Positions 50,659-58,380 of a stretch of 64,000 bases of DNA are shown one piece after another. The DNA is from Actinomycetospora cinnamomea. Its GTDB lineage: Bacteria > Actinomycetota > Actinomycetes > Mycobacteriales > Pseudonocardiaceae. The translations under genes and the position numbers were made by a program. The notes below the pieces were generated by a model that searched no databases, was not told the DNA's origin, and was given only the letters and a program-made list of their open reading frames with translations. The DNA is taken from positions 558,001 to 622,000 of the forward strand of contig NZ_QEKW01000001.1 of NCBI RefSeq assembly GCF_003096675.1. The letters are read 5' to 3'. Position 1 is the first letter of the stretch. The number at the start of each line of letters is the position of its first letter.

Positions 50659-51147
50659 ATGGCTTTCGACGGGGCAGCGGACGAGCTGGGCGCGAGCGGC
50701 ATCACGACGATCGACCACGTGGGGATCGCGGTGCCCGACCTCGACGCCGCGATCGCCTGGTACGCCGAGAACCTCGGTCTCGTGGCGTCGCACCAGGAGA
50801 CCAACCAGGAGCAGGGCGTGCGCGAGGCCATGCTCCACGCCCCGGGCGACGAGTCGGGGCCCGCGGTGCAGCTGCTCGCGCCGCTGGACGAGTCGTCGAC
50901 CATCGCCAAGTTCATCGACCGCAACGGCCCCGGCCTGCAGCAGGTGGCCTACCGGGTCACCGACGTCGAGGCCAGCGCCGAGGCCCTGCGCGCCAAGGGC
51001 ATGCGCCTGCTCTACGACGCCCCGCGCCGGGGCACCGCCGGCTCGCGAGTCAACTTCGTGCACCCGAAGGACGCCGGCGGCGTGCTCGTCGAGCTCGTCG
51101 AGCCCGCTGCCGACACCACAGCCGGCCCCGCCACCGACCACGACTAG
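50659..51147 (+). CDS. Methylmalonyl-CoA epimerase
   Basis: 162 residues of the VOC fold: metal-binding His in TTIDHVGIAVPDLDAAIAWY near 20, VQLLAPLDESSTIAKFIDRN near 75, GPGLQQVAYRVTDVEA, and C-terminal metal Glu in VLVELVEP. It interconverts the 2R and 2S forms of methylmalonyl-CoA (and likely ethylmalonyl-CoA). It is divergent from meaB and upstream of ccr, a coherent pathway set; Rv1322A is the counterpart near the M. tuberculosis glg genes. Confidence 0.93.
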   Translation: MAFDGAADELGASGITTIDHVGIAVPDLDAAIAWYAENLGLVASHQETNQEQGVREAMLHAPGDESGPAVQLLAPLDESSTIAKFIDRNGPGLQQVAYRVTDVEASAEALRAKGMRLLYDAPRRGTAGSRVNFVHPKDAGGVLVELVEPAADTTAGPATDHD

Positions 51148-51228
51148 ACGGCCCGCTCACACCCTGGTCCCCGTGGCCGTTACCCGTCGGTAGCCTCGCG
51201 CCACCGCACCACATCCGGAGGCAAGAAC

Positions 51229-52560
51229 GTGCAGGACATCCGCGACGCCATCCTCGCCGACGACACCAGCGCCCTCGCCGGCGTCTCGGTTCCCGAGTCC
51301 TACAAGGGCATCACCGTCCACGCGGACGAGGCCGGAATGTTCGAGGGGATGCCCTCGCGCGAGAAGGACCCGCGCAAGTCGTTGCACCTCGACGACGTCC
51401 CCACCCCGGAGGTCGCCCCCGGCGAGGCGCTCGTCGCCGTGATGGCCAGCGCCATCAACTACAACACCGTGTGGACGTCGATCTTCGAGCCCGTCTCGAC
51501 GTTCAGCTTCCTCAAGCGCTACGGCAAGATCTCGCCGCTGGCCAAGCGCCACGACCTGCCCTACCACGTGGTCGGCTCCGACCTCGCGGGCGTCGTGCTC
51601 AAGACCGGCGAGGGCGTCCAGATGTGGAAGCCGGGCGACAAGGTGGTGGCGCACTGCCTGTCGGTCGAGCTCGAGGCCCCCCAGGGGCACGACGACACGA
51701 TGATGGATCCCGAGCAGCGCATCTGGGGCTTCGAGACCAACTTCGGCGGCCTGGCCGAGCTGGCGCTGGTCAAGACCAACCAGCTGATGCCCAAGCCGGA
51801 CCACCTGACCTGGGAGGAGGCCGCCTCCCCCGGGCTGGTCAACTCCACCGCCTACCGGCAGCTGGTCAGCCAGCACGGCGCCAACATGACCCAGGGTGAC
51901 GTCGTGCTGATCTGGGGTGCCTCGGGCGGCCTGGGCTCCTACGCCACCCAGTTCGCGCTCAACGGCGGCGCGACCCCGGTCTGCGTGGTGTCCAGTCCCG
52001 AGAAGGCCGACATCTGCCGCAAGATGGGCGCCGAGCTGATCATCGACCGCTCGGAGGAGGGCTACAAGTTCTGGTCCGACCCCGAGACCCAGGACCCGCG
52101 GGAGTGGAAGCGCTTCGGCCAGAAGATCCGGGAGCTGACCGGCGGCGACGACCCCGACATCGTCTTCGAGCACCCGGGCCGCGAGACCTTCGGGGCGAGC
52201 GTCTACGTCGCCAAGCGCGGCGGAACGGTCGTCACCTGCGCGTCGACCTCGGGTTTCATGCACCAGTACGACAACCGCTACCTGTGGATGAACCTCAAGC
52301 GGATCATCGGCTCGCACTTCGCCAACTACAAGGAGGCCTACCTGGCCAACCGCCTCGTGGCGAAGGGCCAGATCCACCCGACCGTGTCGCGGGTCTACCC
52401 GCTGCACGAGACGGGCGAGGCGGCCAACGACGTGCACCACAACAGCCACCAGGGCAAGGTCGGTGTGCTCTGCCTCGCGCCGGAGGAGGGCCTCGGCGTC
52501 ACCGACACCGAGAAGCGCGAGCAGCACCTGGAGGCCATCAACCGCTTCCGGGGGGTCTGA
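51229..52560 (+). CDS. ccr: Crotonyl-CoA carboxylase/reductase
   Basis: 443 residues, zinc-free MDR superfamily. NADPH-binding GASGGLGSYATQFALNGG near 225. Residues known to bind CO2 in this enzyme are present: Asn in SAINYNTVW, Phe-Glu in IWGFETNFGG near 165, His in GSHFANYKEA near 364; this supports the carboxylating form rather than a simple reductase. It makes ethylmalonyl-CoA from crotonyl-CoA, CO2 and NADPH for the ethylmalonyl-CoA pathway or as polyketide extender. GTG start after GGAGGC. Confidence 0.95.
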   Translation: MQDIRDAILADDTSALAGVSVPESYKGITVHADEAGMFEGMPSREKDPRKSLHLDDVPTPEVAPGEALVAVMASAINYNTVWTSIFEPVSTFSFLKRYGKISPLAKRHDLPYHVVGSDLAGVVLKTGEGVQMWKPGDKVVAHCLSVELEAPQGHDDTMMDPEQRIWGFETNFGGLAELALVKTNQLMPKPDHLTWEEAASPGLVNSTAYRQLVSQHGANMTQGDVVLIWGASGGLGSYATQFALNGGATPVCVVSSPEKADICRKMGAELIIDRSEEGYKFWSDPETQDPREWKRFGQKIRELTGGDDPDIVFEHPGRETFGASVYVAKRGGTVVTCASTSGFMHQYDNRYLWMNLKRIIGSHFANYKEAYLANRLVAKGQIHPTVSRVYPLHETGEAANDVHHNSHQGKVGVLCLAPEEGLGVTDTEKREQHLEAINRFRGV

Positions 52561-52609
52561 GACCCTGTGCCCTCCTCACCCGTCCGTGGAACGGTCGCGG
52601 GGCCGTCGG

Positions 52610-52615
52610 TACCGT
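52610..52615 (+). promoter_or_regulatory. -10 box of leaderless coiled-coil gene transcript
   Basis: TACCGT lies 7 nt before the ATG at 52623, without a ribosome binding site. Confidence 0.45.
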
Positions 52616-52622
52616 GAACCGC

Positions 52623-53900
52623 ATGCCGTCCGACGAGCACGAGCTGTTGCCGCTGGGGACCGGCTTCGACGTCGTGCGCCGCGGTTACGACCGCGGTCAG
52701 GTCGAGGAGCACCTCGACCGCGTCGAGGCCGACCTGCGCATCCTCACGGCCGACCGTGACGCCGCCGTGGCCCAGGCCGCGGAGCTCGCCCGCGCGCTGG
52801 ACCACCACCGGGCGCACGTCGAGGACCTGCGCGCGCAGGTCGACCGGCTCTCGGCGCCGCCGGACACCATGGAGGGCCTCTCCGAGCGCCTCCAGCGCAT
52901 GCTGCGCCTCGCCCAGGACGAGACGCGGGCCATGCGCGAGGAGGCCGCGCAGGCGGCGCAGCGGGTGCGCGAGGAGGCCGACGACTACGCCCGCCGCACC
53001 CGCAACGGCGCGGACGAGCACGCCCGGCGCACCATGGCCGAGGCCGACGAGCACGCCCGCAGCACCGTCGCCGAGGCCGAGGAGCACGCCCGCGGCACCG
53101 TCGCGGAGGCCGACGAGCGCGCCCGCCGCACGGTCGAGCACGCCGAGGAGCAGGCGCGCGCCACGCTCGACGAGGCGCGCCGGCAGGCCCGCGAGGTCCA
53201 CGAGCGGGCCGAGGCCGAGGCGGCGGAGGCGCGCACCCGCTACGACGCGGGCATCGCCGACAACGAGCGCCGGCGCCGCGAGATGGAGGAGGAGCACCGC
53301 GGCCTGATGGACGGCGCGCGCGCCGAGGCCGCCCGCATCCGCCAGGACGCCGAGCGCGAGCGCGACCGCCTGGACGAGGAGGGGCGGGCGACGCGCACGC
53401 AGGTCGAGAACGACTTCGCCGTGGCGATGGCCTCCCGCCGCCGGGAGGCGATGCGCCAGCTCGAGGCCGACGAGGCGGTGTCGAAGGAGCGGGCCGAGAA
53501 GCACGTGCACGACGCTGCCGAGGAGGCCCGCCGGCGCCTGCGCGAGGCCGACGCCGAGGTGGCCGAGATGCGCCGCCTGCGCGACCGGGTGGCCCAGCAG
53601 CTGGCCACCCTGCGCACGGCGCTCGGCGCCCTGCCCACGCTCGACGCGCTCCCCGACGAGGACGGCGGCGACGGGCGCCCCGTCCTGCCCGAGCCGCCCG
53701 CTGCGGGTGCGCCCGTGGCCGGCCCGCGCCCGGTGAGCCCCCAGGGCGGCGGGCGCGGCGGTGGCAACGGCGGTGGCAACGGCGGTGGCAACGGCGGTGG
53801 CAACGGCGGTGGCAACGGCGGTGGAAACGGCGGTGGCAGCGGCACCGGTGAGCTGGGCGGCGCCTCGGCGCCGGAACAGCGCAGCGCCGCGTCGCGCTGA
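52623..53900 (+). CDS. DivIVA/FilP-like coiled-coil protein
   Basis: 425 residues. A DivIVA-like N-terminus (FDVVRRGYDRGQVEEHLDRV, about 13-40) is followed by a continuous Glu/Ala/Arg-rich coiled coil to about residue 335. Part of the coil is an 11-residue repeat around AEADEHARRT (about 130-185). The C-terminus is disordered with a Gly-Gly-Gly-Asn repeat. Such proteins form polar or cytoskeletal assemblies in actinomycetes (Wag31, Scy, FilP) and are often misnamed cellulose-binding proteins. The specific role is unknown. Confidence 0.82.
   Translation: MPSDEHELLPLGTGFDVVRRGYDRGQVEEHLDRVEADLRILTADRDAAVAQAAELARALDHHRAHVEDLRAQVDRLSAPPDTMEGLSERLQRMLRLAQDETRAMREEAAQAAQRVREEADDYARRTRNGADEHARRTMAEADEHARSTVAEAEEHARGTVAEADERARRTVEHAEEQARATLDEARRQAREVHERAEAEAAEARTRYDAGIADNERRRREMEEEHRGLMDGARAEAARIRQDAERERDRLDEEGRATRTQVENDFAVAMASRRREAMRQLEADEAVSKERAEKHVHDAAEEARRRLREADAEVAEMRRLRDRVAQQLATLRTALGALPTLDALPDEDGGDGRPVLPEPPAAGAPVAGPRPVSPQGGGRGGGNGGGNGGGNGGGNGGGNGGGNGGGSGTGELGGASAPEQRSAASR
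53757..53840. repeat. 12-bp minisatellite, 7 units, in the coiled-coil gene
   Basis: Seven 12-bp units (GGCGGTGGCAAC, last two with one change each) in frame, encoding Gly-Gly-Gly-Asn repeats. Confidence 0.92.
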
Positions 53901-53912
53901 GCTCGCCCCTTC

Positions 53913-53978
53913 GACCTCCGGTCTCGTGCGTGCTTGTCCGTGCCCTGGCACGGGCGAGCACGCACGAGACCGGAGGTC
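53913..53978. terminator. 66-bp near-perfect inverted repeat between convergent genes
   Basis: Two 32-nt arms (53913-53944 and 53947-53978) pair at 30 positions plus two G-U pairs, with a 2-nt loop. It ends on the stop codon of the minus-strand gene and can terminate transcription from both sides. It is far longer than the other terminators of the window. Confidence 0.75.
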
Positions 53979-54267
53979 AAACGCGGCGGCGCCAGCACCC
54001 CGTGTGCCAGTGCCGCCGTTCCACGGTCTCCTCGTCGTCGCCGGCCGGCCACGCCACCACGTGCGGCGTCCCGGGCACGATCTCCTGGTCGCAGCCCGGG
54101 CAGCGGTAGGTCTTCGTCGCGGCCGTGCCGCTGATCGACCGCACGGTCCAGCCGCCCTCCTCGCGCACCCAGCCGCCCCGCAGCGGCGGGGGCGCCGGCG
54201 CGGGGCGGGCGGGGTGCGGAGGGCGACGGCCGGTGCGCTCGGCACGCGGTCGGGGCCGTCGGGGCAC
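53977..54267 (-). CDS. Small zinc-ribbon protein of unknown function
   Basis: 96 residues: a basic, proline-rich N-terminus, then WVREEGGWTVRSISGTAATK and a zinc-binding pattern YRCPGCDQEIVPG...HWHTGCW (C-x2-C ... H-x2-C). It resembles a conserved small actinobacterial protein of unknown function sometimes labelled ATP/GTP-binding. GTG 54267 lies 2 bp after the dehydrogenase stop, so it is probably co-transcribed with it. Confidence 0.75.
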   Translation of the reverse strand: MPRRPRPRAERTGRRPPHPARPAPAPPPLRGGWVREEGGWTVRSISGTAATKTYRCPGCDQEIVPGTPHVVAWPAGDDEETVERRHWHTGCWRRRV

Positions 54268-54269
54268 GC

Positions 54270-56054
54270 CTACTTCTTCTGGTAGTCCCGGAAGCCCTGG
54301 CCGGTCTTGCGGCCCAGGCGCCCGGCGGTGACCAGGTGCTCGAGCAGCGGCGCCGGCGCGAACCCGGGCACGCGGAACTCCTGGTACAGCGAGCGCTCGA
54401 TCGCCAGCGACACGTCCAGACCGACGACGTCGAGCAGCGCGAACGGCCCCATCGGCAGGCCGCAGCCGTTCTTCATGGCCGAGTCGATGTCGTCGGCGCT
54501 CGCGTAGTTCGTCTCGAGCATCGTCGTGGCGTCGTTGAGGTACGGGAAGAGCAGCGCGTTGACGATGAAGCCCGCGCGGTCGCCACACAGCACCGGGTGC
54601 TTGCCGATCGTGGCGCACACCGCCCGCACGGTGGACGTGACGTCGGGGGCGGTGGTGATCGGGCTGACGATCTCGACGAGCTTCATCACCGACGCCGGGT
54701 TGAAGAAGTGCATGCCGACCACGTCGTCGGGCCGCTGCGTCGCCGCCGCGCACTCGACCACCGGCAGCGAGGACGTGGTCGTCGCGAGGATGGCGCCGGG
54801 CTTGCAGACGTCGTCGAGCGCGCCGAACACGGCCTGCTTGACCTCGAGGTCCTCCGCGACGGCCTCGACGACGAGGTCGCAGTCCGCGAGGTCGTCGAAC
54901 GACGTCGTGGGCCGCACGCGTGCGAGGGTCTCGTCGCGGGCCGACTCGGCGAGCTTGCCCTTGACCACGGCCTTGTCCAGCGACTTGCGGATGGCCGCGA
55001 CGACGCCCTCGCCCTTGGCCTCGGTGCGCGCGCGGACGACGACGTCGTAGCCGGCCTTGGCGAAGACCTCGGCGATGCCGGTGGCCATCGTGCCGGTGCC
55101 GACGACGCCGACGGAGCGCACCGTGCGCTGCTCGCCGGTCTCCTGGCCGGGCGGGGGCGGGGTGAGGGCGTCGGCGACGACCTCGGGCGAGCCGGGCGCG
55201 GCGTAGGTGTAGAAGCCACGCCCGGTCTTCCGGCCCAGCAGGCCCGCGGTGATCATCTGCTTGAGTATCGGGGCCGGCGCGTGGCGCTGGTTGCGCGACT
55301 GCCGGTACATCGTGTCGAGGATCTCGTAGGCGGTGTCGAGGCCGATGAGGTCCATGAGCGCCAGCGGGCCCATCGGGTAGCCGCAGCCGTAGCGCATGGC
55401 GGCGTCGAGGTCCTCGCGGCCGGCGTAGTGGGACTCGAACATCCCGACGGCCTGGTTGAGGTAGGTGAAGAGCAGGCTGTTGGCGATGAAGCCGGCGCGG
55501 TCGCCGCACACCACCGGGCTCTTGCCCAGCCGCACCGCCAGGTCGCAGACGTCGGAGAGCACCTCCGGGTCGGTGACGACCGTGCGCACCACCTCGACCA
55601 GCTTCTGCACCGGCGCCGGGTTGAAGAAGTGCATGCCGACGACCTGCGACGGGCGCTCGGTGCGCACCGACAACTCGGTGATCGACAGCGACGAGGTGTT
55701 CGACGCGAAGATCGTGTCGGGTCCGCACACCTTCGACAGCGCCGCGAACACCTCGGCCTTGAGCTCCAGGCGCTCGGGCACCGCCTCGACCACGAGGTCG
55801 ACGTCGGCGAGGTCGTCGAGGTTGGTGGTCACGCGCAGGCGCCCGAGGAGGGCCTCGCGGTCCTCGGCGGCCAGCTTCGAGCGGTCGACGGCCCGCTGGG
55901 TGGAGGCCTCGACGATCTCGCGGCCGTGGGCCACGGCGGCGTCGTCGACCTCGACGGCGATCACTTCGATGCCCGCCTTGGCGAACACCTCGGCGATGCC
56001 CGCCCCCATGGTGCCGAGACCGACCACTCCCACCCGGGCGAATTCGCGCGCCAC
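54270..56054 (-). CDS. Duplicated 3-hydroxyacyl-CoA dehydrogenase
   Basis: 594 residues: two complete 3-hydroxybutyryl-CoA dehydrogenase modules. Module 1 has GVVGLGTMGAGIAEVFAKAG near 8, ASNTSSLSITELS near 115, and VGMHFFNPAPVQKLVEVV. Module 2 has GVVGTGTMATGIAEVFAKAG near 318 and VGMHFFNPASVMKLVEIV. It oxidises 3-hydroxyacyl-CoA (or reduces acetoacetyl-CoA) with NAD(H). A dehydrogenase of this double type is found near ccr in streptomycetes, consistent with feeding the ethylmalonyl-CoA pathway. Confidence 0.92.
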   Translation of the reverse strand: MAREFARVGVVGLGTMGAGIAEVFAKAGIEVIAVEVDDAAVAHGREIVEASTQRAVDRSKLAAEDREALLGRLRVTTNLDDLADVDLVVEAVPERLELKAEVFAALSKVCGPDTIFASNTSSLSITELSVRTERPSQVVGMHFFNPAPVQKLVEVVRTVVTDPEVLSDVCDLAVRLGKSPVVCGDRAGFIANSLLFTYLNQAVGMFESHYAGREDLDAAMRYGCGYPMGPLALMDLIGLDTAYEILDTMYRQSRNQRHAPAPILKQMITAGLLGRKTGRGFYTYAAPGSPEVVADALTPPPPGQETGEQRTVRSVGVVGTGTMATGIAEVFAKAGYDVVVRARTEAKGEGVVAAIRKSLDKAVVKGKLAESARDETLARVRPTTSFDDLADCDLVVEAVAEDLEVKQAVFGALDDVCKPGAILATTTSSLPVVECAAATQRPDDVVGMHFFNPASVMKLVEIVSPITTAPDVTSTVRAVCATIGKHPVLCGDRAGFIVNALLFPYLNDATTMLETNYASADDIDSAMKNGCGLPMGPFALLDVVGLDVSLAIERSLYQEFRVPGFAPAPLLEHLVTAGRLGRKTGQGFRDYQKK

Positions 56055-56214
56055 GTCCGAGACCTTCCTGCCGACGACCGGTGTCCGGGTCCGACCGAGA
56101 TCGTGCGCGGGCCGGTCCCGCGGCGCGATCCTGCCATGCGTGACCGCGTCTCACCCCGGTCCGAGGGAGGGGGCGGTACCCACGGGTAACTTGACCGTTC
56201 CGGTTAGTCCCTCG

Positions 56215-56763
56215 TCAGCCCCCGTCGAGCGCGACCGCGGCCAGCTCGCCGGCCGGGACACGGTCGTCGGGGCTGCGGGGGTTCCAGCGGGCGACGGCGA
56301 CTCCACCGCGGACCACCGCGTCACCCCCGAGCTGGCGGGTATCCTCCACGGGCGCTCCGCTCCCGTGACCCCACCGGCCCCGCCGCGCGGCCCGCAGGTA
56401 GATCGCGATCGTGCCCGGCGAGTACACGCGCCACCAGGGCGCGCGCCCCAGCCCGAGGTCGCGGTAGAGACGGCGCTCGGTGTCGGCGAGGAAGCGCCCC
56501 CGCCACCCGAGGTGCTCGGCGAGCGGGGCGAGGGCGTCGGGCGGGCTGAACCCGACCGCGACGGCCTCCACCGCCGATCCCGCCACGGCCTCCTGCACCC
56601 GGACCAGGTGCTCCTGACACGGCAGTCAATACCGGTGGCGGATCGCGGTCAGCACGACCGCCGCGTCCCGCCCGAGCTCGCCGAGGTCCACCGGGTCGCC
56701 GGTGCGGGCGTCGGGCAGGACGATGTCGTGCAGGTCGACCGGACGGTCGTCGCGACGGGGCAC
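56215..56763 (-). CDS. Peroxiredoxin-like selenoprotein (in-frame UGA read as Sec)
   Basis: 182 residues if the TGA at 56626-56628 is read through. Before it: PDARTGDPVDLGELGRDAAV and VVLTAIRHRY; after it: LPCQEHLVRVQEAV, then VGFSPPDALAPLAEHLGWRG, VYSPGTIAIYL and QLGGDAVVRGGVAVARW. Both parts are in one frame and belong to one thioredoxin-fold AhpC/TSA-like family whose members have RH-x2-C-x2-C-QEH. The UGA stands at the first Cys, giving U-x2-C at residue 46. A SECIS-like hairpin follows. It probably reduces peroxides or thiols. GTG 56763 is used (alternative 56802). A nonsense pseudogene is the other reading. Confidence 0.75.
56595..56628 (-). promoter_or_regulatory. Bacterial SECIS-like hairpin after in-frame UGA
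   Basis: In the mRNA, 14 nt after UGA, GCACC (56611-56607) pairs with GGUGC (56599-56595) around the 7-nt loop UGGUCCG. The loop starts 19 nt after UGA and contains GGUC, like the GGUCU loop of E. coli fdhF, which begins about 18 nt after its UGA. Confidence 0.55.
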
Positions 56764-56793
56764 GCACCGGATCGTGCCGGGGAGGGAGACCGG

Positions 56794-58380
56794 GTGCAGC
56801 ACGGCCACCAGCACCGCCGTCAGCACCGCCGTCAGCACCGCCGTCAGCACCGCCGTCAGCACCGCGACCAGCTCATCGACCTGCTCGTCGTCGGGGGCGG
56901 CACGGCCGGGCTGGTGGCGGCGCGCACCGCCGCACGGCTCGGGGCGCGGGTGGTGCTGGTCGAGCGCACCCGCACCGGCGGCGACTGCCTCTGGACCGGA
57001 TGCGTGCCGTCCAAGGCTTTCCTCGCCGCTGCCGCGCACGCCCACGCGGTGCGCGACGGCGCCCGGTTCGGGGTCCGCGCGGCGGCGCCGCACGTCGACC
57101 TCGCCGCGGTCATGACCCATGTGCACGCCGCCCGTGAACGGATCGCCCCGGTCGACTCGGTCGAGGCGCTGGCCGCCGACGGCGTGGAGGTCCGTCACGG
57201 CACGCTGCGCTTCAGCGGCCCCGGGCGCGCCACCCTCGACGGCGAGGTGGATGGCGCCCCGCTGCGCTTCCGGCGCGCGGTCATCGCGACGGGTGCCGAT
57301 CCGGTGCTGCCGGGGATCCCCGGCCTGGCCGACGCCGCGCCGCTGACCACCGACTCGGTGTGGGACCTGGACGCCCCGGTCCCCTCGCTGGTCGTGCTCG
57401 GCGCCGGACCGATCGGCTGCGAGCTCGGCCAGGGGTTCGCCCGGCTCGGGACGGCGGTGACGCTGCTCGAGGCGGCCGATCGCGTCCTGCCCGTCGAGGA
57501 GCCGGAGGCCTCGGCGCGCCTGGGTGCGGCGCTCGCCCGCGACGGGGTGGACGTCCGCACCGGGCGGCGCGCCGTGGCGGTGTCGGCCGTGCGTCCCGCC
57601 GGTGACGGGTGGGAGGTGGAGCTCGACGACGGTGCCCGGGTGCGGGGCGCGCGCGTCCTGGTCGCCCTGGGCCGGGCCCCGGCGACCGCGGGGCTGGGCC
57701 TGGACGCCCTCGGCGTCACGCGGGCGTCCACGGGGCACGTCGTCGTGGACGACCGGCTGCGCACGAGCGCGCCCGGGGTGTTCGCGGCCGGCGACGTCGT
57801 CGGCGACCTGCCCTCGGGCGGCGCACTGTTGCCGAGGCCGTTCACCCACGTCGCCGGGGTGCACGGGAGCGTGGCGGCGACCAACGCGGTCCTCGCCCCG
57901 CTGCGCCGCGTGGACCACCGGGCCATGCCCCGGGTGACCTACACCGCCCCGGAGGTCGCCCACGTCGGGCTGACCGAGGACGCGGCCCGGGAGGGCCACG
58001 ACGGCGTGCGGGTTCGGACGCTGGAGCACGGCGAGGTGGACCGGGCCGTGACCGAGGACGAGACCGCCGGGGTGACCCGCGTGGTGCTCGACCGGCGGGG
58101 GCGCGTGCTCGGCGCCACCGTCGTGGGCCCGCGGGCCGGGGAGGTGCTCAACGAGCTGACCGCGCTCGTCGCCCGCCGCGGCCGGCTGCGCGAGCTCGCC
58201 GGCGTCACCCACCCCTATCCGGGCTGGGGCGACGCCGTGTGGAACGCCGCCCTCGCCGAGCTCGGCGACGCCCTCGCGACCCAGGCGGCGCGGCGGGCGG
58301 CCCGTCTCGGCGTGCTGGCGCGGCGGGTCGTGCCGCTCAGCCGCGCATCCGCCGGGCGAGCAGCGCCCCGCCCACGGTGA
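56794..58380 (+). CDS. Flavin disulfide reductase with His/Gln/Arg-repeat N-terminus
   Basis: 528 residues of the dihydrolipoamide dehydrogenase/mercuric reductase family. FAD-binding LLVVGGGTAGLVAARTAARL begins near 30; redox-active pair is in TGGDCLWTGCVPSKAFLAAA near 62; NAD(P)-binding LVVLGAGPIGCELGQGFARL near 200; second FAD motif SAPGVFAAGDVVGDL near 325; the C-terminal dimer domain ends in THPYPGWGDAVWNAAL with the His of the His-Glu pair replaced by a THPYP type. The first 25 residues are Gln-His-Arg-Arg repeats. GTG 56794 has GGAGGGAG upstream. Divergent from the selenoprotein; the 3' end overlaps the VTT gene by 44 nt. Confidence 0.88.
   Translation: MQHGHQHRRQHRRQHRRQHRRQHRDQLIDLLVVGGGTAGLVAARTAARLGARVVLVERTRTGGDCLWTGCVPSKAFLAAAAHAHAVRDGARFGVRAAAPHVDLAAVMTHVHAARERIAPVDSVEALAADGVEVRHGTLRFSGPGRATLDGEVDGAPLRFRRAVIATGADPVLPGIPGLADAAPLTTDSVWDLDAPVPSLVVLGAGPIGCELGQGFARLGTAVTLLEAADRVLPVEEPEASARLGAALARDGVDVRTGRRAVAVSAVRPAGDGWEVELDDGARVRGARVLVALGRAPATAGLGLDALGVTRASTGHVVVDDRLRTSAPGVFAAGDVVGDLPSGGALLPRPFTHVAGVHGSVAATNAVLAPLRRVDHRAMPRVTYTAPEVAHVGLTEDAAREGHDGVRVRTLEHGEVDRAVTEDETAGVTRVVLDRRGRVLGATVVGPRAGEVLNELTALVARRGRLRELAGVTHPYPGWGDAVWNAALAELGDALATQAARRAARLGVLARRVVPLSRASAGRAAPRPR
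56809..56868. repeat. 12-bp minisatellite, 5 units, at the reductase 5' end
   Basis: Four identical 12-bp units (CAGCACCGCCGT) and a fifth ending in GAC, encoding Gln-His-Arg-Arg repeats directly before the flavin-binding fold. Confidence 0.92.

Noticed and set aside
56626-56628. Reading the TGA as a nonsense mutation making a pseudogene
   Set aside because: Not excluded, but less likely: the stop sits exactly at the redox Cys, the rest of the protein is intact and a SECIS-like hairpin follows.
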